DNA of 11,223 nt from Baffinella frigidus (GCA_026770585.1 MU647964.1:18215-29437), one strand, 5' to 3'; shown: positions 1 through 5,455, numbered from the stretch's first letter. Notes: a model not told the origin generated them from the letters alone. Numbers and translations: made by a program.

Positions 1-95
1 CTCAATATCGAGGTTTGGCTCCGTGCTCTGCCCTTGTCTCTCAATATCGAGGTTTGGCTCCGTGCTCTGCCTTTGTCTCTCAATATCGAGGTTTG
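1..95. repeat. 39-bp tandem repeat, about 2.4 copies
   Basis: Units at 1-39 and 40-78 are nearly identical, with one C/T change, and a partial third runs from 79. Each begins CTCAATATCGAGGTTTGGCT. Because 39 is divisible by three, an open frame reads through it, but the repeated peptide has no protein character. A further piece of the unit (GTTTGGCTCCGTGCTCTGCC) recurs at about 220-244, so the array was once longer or has been scattered. The left end of the array lies outside the window. Confidence 0.93.
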
Positions 96-154
96 TAAGA
101 CCCCGCTTAGGAGGAGAGAGGCCGCGCCGGCCCAGGCCCAACCACGAGCGAGAT

Positions 155-244
155 CTAAGATACCTGCAATAGTCAACAATCGAGGCTCATCACCTGTCAC
201 CTGTCCGACCGAGGCTCACAGTTTGGCTCCGTGCTCTGCCCTTG
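155..244 (+). repeat. Dispersed repeat, inverted relative to 2643-2724, followed by a fragment of the 39-bp unit
   Basis: The block contains TAGTCAACAATCGAGGCTCA and CACCTGTCCGACCGAGGCTC. The reverse complement of about 2643-2724 has the same order: a TAGTCAACC-like motif, then CGAGGCTCGTCACCTGTCCG. The two copies therefore form an inverted pair about 2.4 kb apart. From about 220 the sequence runs into a piece of the 39-bp unit seen at the window start. No coding function is visible. Confidence 0.7.
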
Positions 245-311
245 GTTGTCATTGTGAAGCATCCTGAGTGCTGCGCCACCTCGAAGAACCCCCCCCAAGC
301 GATGCGGAGGC

Positions 312-431
312 TACAGGGCTACCTCGCTCATAAGAAACCATGCCCCCCCTAGGACCGCCATAGGGCGTGAGGCTAGGGCTACTGTAGGGTCCTAGGGGGG
401 GGCGGTTTCTTATGAGCGAGGTACCCCTGTA
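312..431. mobile_element. Foldback MITE, family F1, copy A
   Basis: This 120-bp element has inverted ends of about 33 bp. The left begins TACAGGG-TACCTCGCTCATAAGAAACC and the right is its reverse complement ending GGTACCCCTGTA. Each end carries TA, as expected if a TA target was duplicated in Tc1/mariner style. The interior carries CCTAGGACC on the left and CTACTGTAGGGTCCTAGG on the right. There is no coding capacity, so mobilisation would need a transposase encoded elsewhere. Related copies lie at 3378, 4171 (half), 6120 and 6687. The superfamily assignment is inference from the TA ends. Confidence 0.9.
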
Positions 432-440
432 AGGTTGTAG

Positions 441-480
441 CGGGGGACCTCCGGAACCCACGGGGGACCTCCGGAACCCA
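441..480. repeat. 20-bp direct tandem duplication
   Basis: Two identical adjacent units, CGGGGGACCTCCGGAACCCA, occupy 441-460 and 461-480, ten bases after MITE F1-A. The identity suggests a recent duplication. Confidence 0.95.
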
Positions 481-526
481 AGCCTCGAGGACTTGGCGGG
501 AGGGAATGGACACAGTCCTCGAGGCT
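481..526. repeat. Perfect 13-bp inverted repeat (hairpin)
   Basis: AGCCTCGAGGACT at 481-493 pairs exactly with AGTCCTCGAGGCT at 514-526 across a 20-nt loop. No T-run follows and no gene ends here, so there is no reason to call it a terminator. It may be a tiny foldback relic. Confidence 0.9.
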
Positions 527-574
527 ATGGTTCAGGAGGCTGAGGTTGTTGCGGGGGGGGAAGTGCTCCCGCCC

Positions 575-656
575 CGGGTAGTATTTCGGATCCGGGTAGT
601 GCGTAGGGCGCTACGGTAGGGCAGTACCGTAGGGTGCTACTGAGTACCCGTACCCG
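575..656. mobile_element. Palindromic element F3, copy A
   Basis: The element starts CGGGTAGT, repeats CGGGTAGTGCGTAGGGC internally, and ends TACCGTAGGGTGCTACTGAG followed by TACCCGTACCCG. The ends are inverted (CGGGTA versus TACCCG) and the middle folds back on GCTACGGTA/TACCGTAG. Copies at 1337-1416 and 2500-2574 have the same layout. It is non-coding. It is shorter and less regular than F1 or F2, so calling it a MITE is tentative. Confidence 0.6.
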
Positions 657-743
657 CCTTCGTTCCCGGGAGCAGGTTGGATGGACCATGCAAGAGGGTC
701 TGGTATCCTTCGAGAAAGTGCGGGAATGGGGTCTTCTGGAGTG

Positions 744-1069
744 CCAGCGCCACATCTGCGAAATCCAGGGTGCTCTCTCTCTCTCTCTCTTGCTCTCTCT
801 CTCTCTCTCGCTCGCTCTTGCTCTCTCTCTCTCTCGCTCTCGCTCGCTCTCGCTCTCGCTCTCGCTCTCTCTCTCTCGCCCTGTCTATCTCTCTCTCTCT
901 CTCCAGCGCCACATCTGCGAAATCCAGGGTGATCTCGCTCGCTCGCTCTCTCTCTCTCTCTCGCTCGCCCTCTCTCTCTCTTTCTCTCTCTCGCTCGCTG
1001 GCTCTCTCTCTCTCGCTCGCTCGCCCTCTCTCTCTCTCTCTCCAGCGCCACATCTGCGAAATCCAGGGT
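744..1069. repeat. Compound CT microsatellite with three copies of a 28-bp unit
   Basis: A 28-bp unit starting CCAGCGCCACATCTGCGAAA occurs at 744-771, 903-930 and 1042-1069. The two intervals of roughly 130 and 110 bp are almost pure CT/CTCG pyrimidine tract. This is a higher-order satellite with a period of about 140-160 bp. The long open frames through it encode only Ser/Leu or, on the minus strand, Arg/Glu runs in every frame, and are an artefact of two-base periodicity. Long polypyrimidine tracts like this can adopt triplex (H-DNA) structure. Confidence 0.95.
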
Positions 1070-1193
1070 ACGCCTTGCTTGACATCCAAACCGTGCCCCG
1101 CCGAAGCCACTGGCTGTGTACACACACGCAGGGTTGCTTGCTTGCTGGTGTCGGGAGCAGGCGTGTCTTGGATCTGAGGTTGATTTTTGGCGG

Positions 1194-1284
1194 CCGCAGT
1201 GCGCTTGCGGGGATGTGACTTTTGGCGCTGATGTGACTTTTGGCTGATGGTCAAATTGATGGTCAAACCGCAGTGCGCTTGCGG
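1194..1284. repeat. Cluster of short direct repeats
   Basis: CCGCAGTGCGCTTGCGG occurs at 1194-1210 and again at 1268-1284, and each copy has CCGCA/TGCGG inverted ends. Between them, GATGTGACTTTTGGC is duplicated at 1212-1226 and 1230-1244, and TGATGGTCAAA at 1245-1255 and 1258-1268. The preceding stretch 1070-1193 shows nothing recognisable. Confidence 0.85.
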
Positions 1285-1336
1285 AGCCAGCATCACGAGA
1301 TCACCAGCAACGGGCTGCATTCAAGGTATCGCCTTT

Positions 1337-1416
1337 CGGGTAGTTGTCCGGGTACGGGTAGTTGCGTAGGACCCTACCCGATTGCCTACCGTAGGGCATC
1401 CTTCGTACCCGTACCC
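1337..1416. mobile_element. Palindromic element F3, copy B
   Basis: It starts CGGGTAGTTGTCCGGGTACG, carries GCGTAGGACCCTACCCG and CTACCGTAGGGCATCC in the middle, and ends CGTACCCGTACCC. This order matches copy C at 2500-2574 closely and copy A at 575-656 more loosely. Its right end runs into an 18-bp tandem array made from the same CGTACCCGTACCC motif, so the array probably grew from the terminus of this element. Confidence 0.7.
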
Positions 1417-1468
1417 AGTCTCGTACCCGTACCCGGTCTCGTACCCGTACCCGGTCTCGTACCCAGTC
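1403..1468. repeat. 18-bp tandem repeat, about 3.7 copies
   Basis: The unit TCGTACCCGTACCCGGTC runs at 1403, 1421 and 1439, with a partial copy from 1457. Because 18 is a multiple of three it yields a Val-Pro-rich open frame on the plus strand and an Arg-Val-rich one on the minus strand. Neither is supported as protein. Confidence 0.95.
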
Positions 1469-1588
1469 ATCCGATCGCACACAACGGGCTGCATTCAAGG
1501 TATCGCCCTTGGAGCCATTCTCGCATTGCCTGCCCTCTGCATCACCGACAGCTTGCTTGGAGTGCGATGCCTACAGGGGTATACGGGC

Positions 1589-1693
1589 TAACCCTTAAGT
1601 GGCCAGGAGGCTCATACACCCTACTGTAGGGTCCTAGGACCTGCCTAGGACCTCTTGCCCGTCAAATTTGACCGGCTGGCCACTTAAGGGATA
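1589..1693. mobile_element. Foldback MITE, family F2, copy 1
   Basis: The ends are CCCTTAAGTGGCC and GGCCACTTAAGGG, each bordered by TA (1589-1590 and 1692-1693). The interior contains CCCTACTGTAGGGTCCTAGG, then ACCTGCCTAGGACCTC, then a perfect 12-bp palindrome GTCAAATTTGAC at 1661-1672. It is about 105 bp and non-coding. The copies at 4385 and 6587 have the same architecture. TA flanks suggest TA target duplication, but an empty site would be needed to prove it. Confidence 0.9.
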
Positions 1694-1732
1694 AGAACAC
1701 GGGTGCTCCGACATCGGCCGGTGTCTGTTTTC

Positions 1733-1911
1733 TTAAATTAGTACCAGATGGTTGACTAAACGCAAGATTTAGTCAACCCTCTGGTACTGAATCTTCATCA
1801 CCGACAGCTTGCTTGGAGTGTGATGCCTACGAGAGCTGCAGCGTTGCCCATTGCTGCCGAGGTCTGTCGTACTGGGACGCAAGATTTAGTCAACCCTCTG
1901 GTACTAAATTA
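1733..1911. mobile_element. Foldback element F5 with a duplicated right arm
   Basis: A near-perfect hairpin lies at 1740-1788. AGTACCAGATGGTTGACTAAA pairs with TTTAGTCAACCCTCTGGTACT across a 7-nt loop, with one mismatch. The loop and right arm (28 bp beginning CGCAAGATTTAGTC) recur exactly at 1878-1905. Outer flanks TTAAATTAGTACC and GGTACTAAATTAA suggest that 1733-1911 is one element carrying an internal duplication or insertion. The inserted part contains a 35-bp module (about 1796-1830) also present at about 1539-1573, so local repeat exchange probably made it. Confidence 0.75.
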
Positions 1912-2262
1912 ACATAACGGGGGGCTCAAACCCGATCTGTGTTCTTGAGTTCTGGTTTCTTGTAGCCCAGATACCCCTGTACTGGGGTTCGACATCAGGC
2001 TTTCATGACGCGCGCCGTTGGAGCCATTGACACTGGGCCATTTCGTGTTGAAATAAGGTCTAACAATTCGCTTAGAACGCTTGCGACCCTGTAGGGAAAC
2101 AGTCGGCTAGGTTCAAATTCCCCAAACTCTGGGAGGCGACACCTGTACTGGGGTTCGACACCAGGCGTTCATAATGCGCCCTTGGAGCCATTAATACTGG
2201 GCCGTTGGAGCCATTCATAGCTGCAGCCTTGTCCATTGCACTCCGATCCACAAGATTTTTGC

Positions 2263-2373
2263 TAAGTCAATCAGCTCACATAAGTCAACTTTCCCCTGTT
2301 TTCGTTCAGATGGACGTGGGCACCATGCCCACCATTTGACTTAAGGCGCAGGCTTTCAGGGGGAGTTGACTTA
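2263..2373. mobile_element. Foldback element F6, copy 1, with nested inverted ends
   Basis: TAAGTCAACTTTCCCCTG at 2281-2298 is inverted relative to CAGGGGGAGTTGACTTA at 2357-2373. A second pair of related motifs is nested with it: TAAGTCAA at 2263-2270 and TTGACTTA at 2336-2343. A 7-bp hairpin, GTGGGCA/TGCCCAC, lies at 2316-2332. The TAAGTCAA...CCCCT signature links it to the long palindrome at 10557-10636. It is non-coding. Confidence 0.75.
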
Positions 2374-2499
2374 GGCGAAATGTTGTGGATCCGAGTGCAT
2401 TGCTGCCGACGTCCCTTGGAGCCATTCTGTATTTGCGCCCACTGCTTGCGAGGTCTCTCATGCTAGGGTTCGACATCAGGCTCTCAAGGTATCGCCATT

Positions 2500-2574
2500 C
2501 GGGTAGTTGTCCGGGTACGGGTAGTTGCGTAGGACCCTACGCGATTGCTTCCCGTAGGGTACCCTTCGTACCCG
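2500..2574. mobile_element. Palindromic element F3, copy C
   Basis: It is very similar to copy B. It starts CGGGTAGTTGTCCGGGTACG, continues GTTGCGTAGGACCCTACGCG, then CCCGTAGGGTACCCTTCGTA, and ends CCCG. As in copy B, the upstream flank is the CAAGGTATCGCC module, so the element and its flank were probably copied together. Confidence 0.7.
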
Positions 2575-2653
2575 ACATGAGGCTCTGGCTTTTGATGGCA
2601 TGCCACAGTCGCTCGGCAGCGGATCACCGACACCTTGCCTGCCAGAGAGTGTG

Positions 2654-2706
2654 CCTCGGTCGGACAGGTGACGAGCCTCGGTCGGACAGGTGACGAGCCT
2701 CGGTGG
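2654..2706. repeat. 22-bp tandem repeat, 2.4 copies
   Basis: CCTCGGTCGGACAGGTGACG followed by AG repeats at 2654-2675 and 2676-2697, with a partial third copy to 2706. The same motif lies in inverse orientation at about 181-216. The surrounding block 2643-2724 is the inverted partner of 155-228. Confidence 0.92.
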
Positions 2707-2891
2707 TTGACTAATGAAGGTAAGTTCAGTGTGCTGCCCACGTGGGGAGTTTTCCCGCTGCTTGGTGCAAGAGGTCTTCTCGCGTACTGGGTTTCGACAT
2801 CGAGATCGCATGATACGCTGTTAAAGCGATTAACCCTGGGCCTCTTCTGTGCAGATACGTGGAGCTCCGCAACAAATCCAATACCTAGAGC

Positions 2892-2905
2892 GGGGGGGGG
2901 GGGGG
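2892..2905 (+). repeat. G14 homopolymer
   Basis: A run of fourteen G residues. It is a candidate for assembly length error and for unusual DNA structure. No gene spans it convincingly. Confidence 0.97.
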
Positions 2906-2959
2906 CTGGACACATTGGGGAGGATGGTGACTGGTGCTGCCGACGCTCGGACTTTGTCG

Positions 2960-2962
2960 GGA

Positions 2963-3005
<43 letters not shown>

Positions 3006-3007
3006 CG

Positions 3008-3044
<37 letters not shown>

Positions 3045-3108
3045 TAGAGAGAGAGAGCGATAGAGAGAGAGAGCGAGAGAGCGAGATAGATAGATAGAGA
3101 GAGAGAGG
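2960..3108. repeat. GA microsatellite with GCGA and GATA variants
   Basis: About 149 bp of almost uninterrupted GA dinucleotides on the plus strand, with GAGC and GATA interruptions that increase toward the right. It is the opposite polarity of the CT array at 744-1069 but lacks its 28-bp unit. All open frames through it are Arg/Glu or Ser/Leu artefacts. Confidence 0.97.
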
Positions 3109-3175
3109 ACTTTCTCGCTGTCTCCTGCCCTGGGAGCCATTTTCGGGATAGGGGAGCGAAACCTCCGGCTACATA

Positions 3176-3210
3176 ATTAGGGATTAGGGATTAAGGATTC
3201 GGGATTCGGG
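3176..3210 (+). repeat. Five heptamers of ATTAGGG type (telomere-like)
   Basis: The heptamers are ATTAGGG, ATTAGGG, ATTAAGG, ATTCGGG and ATTCGGG. The seven-base period and GGG core resemble the TTTAGGG telomere repeat. Here the G-rich strand is the plus strand, opposite to the arrays at 4571 and 9954. It could be a decayed telomere insertion or a chance heptamer satellite. Confidence 0.75.
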
Positions 3211-3289
3211 TTTGGCGGAGCGTTTCTGTTCGGGAGAGCGGAGCGTGTCCGCTGAACAGTTAAGCATGTTTTGAGGACTTTCACCTGAA

Positions 3290-3316
3290 AGCCAGGTCCG
3301 GAATTCGGACCTGGCT
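3290..3316. repeat. 11-bp perfect inverted repeat around GAATT
   Basis: AGCCAGGTCCG and CGGACCTGGCT flank a 5-nt centre. It is a very stable GC-rich hairpin. There is no adjacent gene or T-tract, so a terminator call is not supported. The surrounding 3211-3377 shows no gene. Confidence 0.9.
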
Positions 3317-3377
3317 GCCTCATGTGCAGAGTCTGAGAGTGGTGAAGAGCACCAGAATTCACCGCGCGAAAGGGGGG

Positions 3378-3499
3378 TACAGGGGTACCTCGCTCATAAG
3401 AAAGCGCATCCCCCTAGGACCCTACAGTAGGACCATTCCTAGGGTCCCACGGTGTTCCTAGGGGGGGGGGCGGTTTCTTATGAGCAAGGTACCCCTGTA
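3378..3499. mobile_element. Foldback MITE, family F1, copy B
   Basis: This 122-bp element has TA at both ends, left end CAGGGGTACCTCGCTCATAA and right end TTATGAGCAAGGTACCCCTG. The interior reads CCTAGGACCCTACAGTAGGA on the left, then CCTAGGGTCCC, then CCTAGG followed by a G-run. It is the best-preserved example of the TA-flanked ends. G/C-rich sequence lies on both outer sides. It is non-coding. Confidence 0.92.
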
Positions 3500-3603
3500 T
3501 GCGCCCCCCCCCCCATGTAAGTGAGTACTTTATTGAACACGTGGTGGCGAAAGAAAGGTGAGCAGTGCCAACGCCTGAAAAGAGGTCTTGTTTTTTCGCG
3601 CCG

Positions 3604-3726
3604 GAGGGCTCGAGGGAAACCGACGCCTTATCCACGCCAGATCAGAGGGCTCGAGGGAAACCGACGCCTTATCCACGCCAGATCAGAGGGCTCCAGGGAA
3701 ACCGACGCCTTATCCACGCCAGATCT
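3604..3726. repeat. 41-bp tandem repeat, three copies
   Basis: Copies start at 3604, 3645 and 3686 with GAGGGCTCGAGGGAAACCGA; the third has CTCCAG in place of CTCGAG. The unit also contains CGACGCCTTATCCACGCCAG. The period is not a multiple of three, so the open frame crossing it changes reading frame at each copy. That argues against a coding repeat. Confidence 0.95.
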
Positions 3727-3828
3727 GGCGTCGTTGACTTCAGTATTCAGGGGATTTCCCCCGAAAGATGTCAAAAGTGGATGTTTCGAGCCCTCTGGTG
3801 TGGTTCGCTTTCCCCCGGCGGGTGCGGG

Positions 3829-3900
3829 GTCTGGGGATACAATCCCGTGTAGGATGACCGAAGTGTCTGGGGATACAGCCCCGTGTAGGATGGCCGGAGT
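3829..3900. repeat. 36-bp tandem duplication
   Basis: Two adjacent copies begin GTCTGGGGATACA at 3829 and 3865, and each contains CCCGTGTAGGATG. They differ at a few positions. The array lies directly upstream of the full-length SINE-like copy. Confidence 0.92.
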
Positions 3901-3903
3901 GAC

Positions 3904-4172
3904 TTCGTGATTGCAGCTCTTGAGCTCCAACAATGGGATACCATGAGCCTCATAACGGCTAGCTTGGGTTCGGTGTGTGTGCGAGCGTGTTCCCAGGTGG
4001 TGACTTCTCAAAGACCCCAAGAGAACCAACCCTTTATCCCCTCTACACGGGCCTCTGCACTGGAGAGCTAAACGCGATGCGAAAGCAAAAATGCTTTCTC
4101 TGCAGTCCTTAAGGGATACGGAAGAGCGTGTCGTTGGGCTATGTCGGGCGAAATTAAAACCTAAAAGACCTA
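3904..4172 (+). mobile_element. SINE-like repeat, copy a (diverged full-length)
   Basis: It aligns end to end with the units at 7660-7939 and 8107-8372. Shared blocks in order are GATGGGATACCATG-like, a GTGTGTGCGAGC block, a CTTTATCCCC/GGATACCC block, CTCTGCACTGG, GCGAT-CGAAAG, CTGCAG, TATGT-GGG, and a tail AACCTAAAAGACCTA. It has a hairpin GAAAGCA/TGCTTTC at 4081-4098. It is not coding. A short direct-repeat tail at one fixed end is typical of SINEs, but I see no clear pol III A and B boxes, so the class is uncertain. The tail passes directly into the truncated F1 element. Confidence 0.7.
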
Positions 4173-4240
4173 CAGGGTTACCTCGTTCATAAGAAACTGC
4201 CCCCCCCCCCTAGGACCACCGTAAGACCCTAGGCATAAGG
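4171..4240 (+). mobile_element. Truncated F1 MITE, copy C (left half only)
   Basis: The left end TACAGGGTTACCTCGTTCAT is followed by AAGAAACTG, a C-run, CTAGGACCACCGTAAGACCC and CTAGGCATA, which match the left and central parts of F1. The right inverted end is absent. It begins exactly where the SINE-like tail ends. The following 4241-4384 holds no recognisable gene or repeat. Confidence 0.8.
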
Positions 4241-4384
4241 GAGTGCTAAAACTGGTTGTATATAGGGTAAAACTCACCCTCCCCCAACCATTCGGTCCAA
4301 AGTTGTGAGAATGGGTCACGTGACGTCCCTGTGAGGACTGTCGGGGAAATCAAAAGGCAGGTTGGGGAGGTTCACGAGATTGTT

Positions 4385-4488
4385 TATCCCTTAAGTGACC
4401 AGTAGGCTCATACGCCCTACCGTAGGGCCCTAGGACCTGCCTAGGGCTTCCACGGGCGATTATTCACCCGTTGGTCACTTAAGGGATA
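4385..4488. mobile_element. Foldback MITE, family F2, copy 2
   Basis: The ends TATCCCTTAAGTGACC and GGTCACTTAAGGGATA are perfect inverse complements, including the TA at each tip. The interior is CGCCCTACCGTAGGGCCCTA followed by GGACCTGCCTAGGGC. The right-hand inner palindrome seen in other copies is here reduced to ACGGG/CCCGT (4452-4456 and 4467-4471). It is 104 bp and non-coding. The stretch 4489-4570 shows nothing else. Confidence 0.92.
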
Positions 4489-4570
4489 TAAAAACGGCCG
4501 CCATGCATTCCCCCACACAGAGGCTATTTCTTAGCAGGACCTAGAGAAAAGGATTAAATTTTTGAGAAAT

Positions 4571-4797
4571 GTCCCCGAAACCCTAAAACCTCCACCCCCA
4601 ACCTCCGACTCTCCATTTAAACCCTCAATCCTAAACCCTCAACTGTAAACCTTGAACCCTGAACACTATACTCTACCACCTAAACCCTACAACCTATGCC
4701 CTGAACCCTAAACCCTCAACCCTAAACCCTCAACCCTAAACCCTAACTAATCCCTAAACCCTAAACCCAAAACCCTAAACCCTAAACCCAAAACCTT
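4571..4797 (+). repeat. Degenerate interstitial telomeric repeat (CCCTAAA type), array 1
   Basis: The array consists of variants of AACCCTAAACCCT and AACCCTCAACCCT, diverged at the left and purer at the right. The C-rich strand is the plus strand. Sequence continues on both sides, so it is interstitial and not a chromosome end. Single AACCCTCAACCCTCAAC units also occur at about 4869-4885, beyond the ankyrin fragment, so that fragment appears to be embedded in the array. Confidence 0.92.
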
Positions 4798-4799
4798 AC

Positions 4800-4869
4800 C
4801 GCTTTGATTGTCTTCAATCTGACGTCGGGGGCACAGATACCATAGTGGAGCGCCGTCTGCCCGGAATCC
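4800..4869 (-). pseudogene. Ankyrin-repeat exon fragment
   Basis: Read on the minus strand, this gives DSGQTALHYGICAPDV followed by RLKTIKA. It fits the core of an ankyrin repeat, with G-TALH followed by a helical VRLxTIKA. A canonical donor GTAAGG (reverse complement of 4794-4799) follows directly, so it could be the 3' end of an exon. Both flanks are telomeric repeat units, and no partner exon is visible. It is most simply a gene fragment captured in the array. It is too short to be sure of the family. Confidence 0.4.
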
Positions 4870-4889
4870 CAACCCTCAACCCTCAACAG

Positions 4890-4935
4890 AAAAGATGGGG
4901 ATACACAGCCGCGATGGTAGGCTTCGCAGTGGCCG
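4890..4935 (+). pseudogene. Partial copy of the ABCG-type terminal exon (copy 1)
   Basis: After CAACAG, the sequence encodes KRWGYTAAMVGFAVA. This matches DCWGYTAALVGFAAA of the intact exon at 5357 and DCWGYTAALVSFAVA of copy 2. The match stops at about 4935, where a dispersed repeat (reverse strand) begins. The upstream intron seen for the other copies is replaced by telomeric units, and the junction shares CAACAG with the normal intron end. It has no stop codon of its own and is treated as a fragment. Confidence 0.65.
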
Positions 4936-4938
4936 GGG

Positions 4939-5088
4939 AGAAAGCGAGGTTTAATAAATTGACAAACACGACCGCTGTACGCCAGTAGGAGAGATAGGCC
5001 GAGACGCAGGGCTCTAGCGCCCAGAACCACCCCGTAGGGGTGGATCATCCACTAGAACGTCTCGCCCGCTAGGACGAGCTACCTAGAA
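4939..5088 (-). repeat. Dispersed repeat R7, copy 1 (reverse orientation)
   Basis: Its reverse complement matches 8528-8672 over about 145 bp. Shared blocks include CTAGGTAGCTCGTCCTAGCG, a GGCGAG-CGTTC block, TAGAGCCCTGCGTCTCGGCC, AGCGGTCGTGTTTGTCA and TTATTAAACCTCGCTTT. The two are clearly diverged, with roughly one difference in five bases by eye. It is not coding in any consistent frame. The family type is unknown. Confidence 0.85.
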
Positions 5089-5105
5089 GTGAGGGTACGA
5101 ACCAC

Positions 5106-5403
5106 CACAGGATTGCTGCCTCACGTGTCCTCCAGGCACACTCCCTCGCTGACTCCACGTCCCCTGCGCACACACTCCCGTGCTGACGCGCGTCCATCAA
5201 CAGGACTGCTGGGGGTACACAGCGGCGCTGGTGAGCTTCGCGGTGGCCTTCACAGGATTGCTGACTCACATGTCCTCTAGGCACACTCCCTTGATGACAC
5301 CACGTGCCCTGGGCACATGCTTGGGAACACACTTGCTGACACGCGTCCATCAACAGGACTGCTGGGGGTACACAGCGGCGCTGGTGGGTTTCGCGGCGGC
5401 CTT
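5106..5403 (+). repeat. Tandem duplication of intron plus terminal exon
   Basis: Two units, 5106-5250 (145 bp) and 5251-5403 (153 bp), each start CACAGGATTGCTG. They run through GGCACACTCCCT and a GCTGACGCGCGTCCATCAAC-like acceptor region, and finish with the exon start GACTGCTGGGGGTACACAGC. They differ by small indels and about ten to fifteen substitutions. The unit boundary falls inside the exon at GGCCTTC, so unit 1 holds a truncated exon and unit 2 joins the complete one. Confidence 0.9.
5204..5250 (+). pseudogene. Truncated ABCG-type terminal exon (copy 2)
   Basis: It is preceded by GCTGAC (branch-point-like) and CATCAACAG (acceptor). It encodes DCWGYTAALVSFAVAF and then joins directly to the next intron copy. 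The frame stays open from here through the intron sequence into copy 3, because the spacing between exon starts is 153 bp, a multiple of three. It may be an unused duplicate, or an alternative exon that is retained in phase. Confidence 0.6.
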
Positions 5404-5455
5404 CCGCATCATCACATTTCTCGCTATCTCCTACCTCAAGCACATCAAACGGTAG
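5357..5455 (+). CDS. Terminal exon of a putative ABCG (White-type) half transporter
   Basis: The exon encodes DCWGYTAALVGFAAAFR followed by IITFLAISYLKHIKR and a TAG stop at 5453-5455. ABCG proteins end with a final membrane helix containing an A-LV-F---FR---LAL--L pattern and a short basic tail, and this peptide fits that well. The family's nucleotide-binding domain and other helices are not in the window, so the call rests on about 32 residues. The exon start is set by CATCAACAG with a CTGAC branch-point-like site about 16 nt upstream, which gives a phase-0 junction. Two partial copies of the same exon lie upstream at 4890 and 5204, and no upstream exon of the gene is visible. The AT-rich stretch 5500-5537 would be its 3' untranslated region. 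Any other protein with a terminal hydrophobic helix and basic tail is a possible alternative. Confidence 0.55.
   Translation, partial: DCWGYTAALVGFAAAFRIITFLAISYLKHIKR

Larger units (their letters stand above)
1290..2860. repeat. Mosaic of shuffled short repeat modules
   Basis: This stretch has no credible gene. It is built from a few modules in changing order. GGCTGCATTCAAGGTATCGC is at about 1311 and 1490, with a partial copy near 2484. TTGGAGCCATT is at about 1509, 2028, 2183, 2206 and 2415. ATCACCGACAGCTTGCTTGG is at about 1540 and 1797, with a diverged copy near 2623. GCTGCAGC-TTG-CCATTG is at about 1836 and 2221. GTACTGGGGTTCGACATCAG is at about 1979 and 2143, with diverged copies near 2459 and 2785. 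Foldback elements F2, F3, F5 and F6 sit within it. The pattern suggests a decayed satellite broken up by insertions and unequal exchange. Confidence 0.75.

Noticed and set aside
744-1069. CRISPR-like array of 28-bp repeats
   Set aside because: Only three repeats, spacers are microsatellite of 111-131 bp, and the DNA is eukaryotic.
611-1320. Long open frames on both strands rich in Ser/Leu or Arg/Glu
   Set aside because: They are produced by the CT/GA dinucleotide tract, which is open in several frames at once on both strands.
1240-1629. Val-Pro-rich repeat protein
   Set aside because: It comes from an 18-bp tandem array that is divisible by three and adjoins a palindromic element; no protein character outside the repeat.
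2075-2150. tRNA-like sequence with GGTTCAAATTCC
   Set aside because: The stem around the T-loop-like motif does not pair beyond two bases, and no acceptor or anticodon stems can be folded by eye.
2484-3140. Arg/Glu and Ser/Leu frames over the GA array
   Set aside because: Same microsatellite artefact; no domain and no intron signals.
3128-3150. Dinoflagellate spliced-leader relict (GGGAGCCATTTTCGGG)
   Set aside because: Only AGCCATTTT-like bases agree; the rest does not match, and TTGGAGCCATT is a local repeat module.
3290-3316. Rho-independent-type terminator
   Set aside because: No T-run, no upstream gene, and the context is eukaryotic.
3521-3910. Repeat-containing plus-strand protein
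   Set aside because: The 41-bp repeat shifts frame at each copy, so the peptide is not a conserved repeat.
4201-4211. C-run in MITE F1-C as a coding frameshift
   Set aside because: C/G runs of varying length are a normal part of F1 elements and no gene crosses here.
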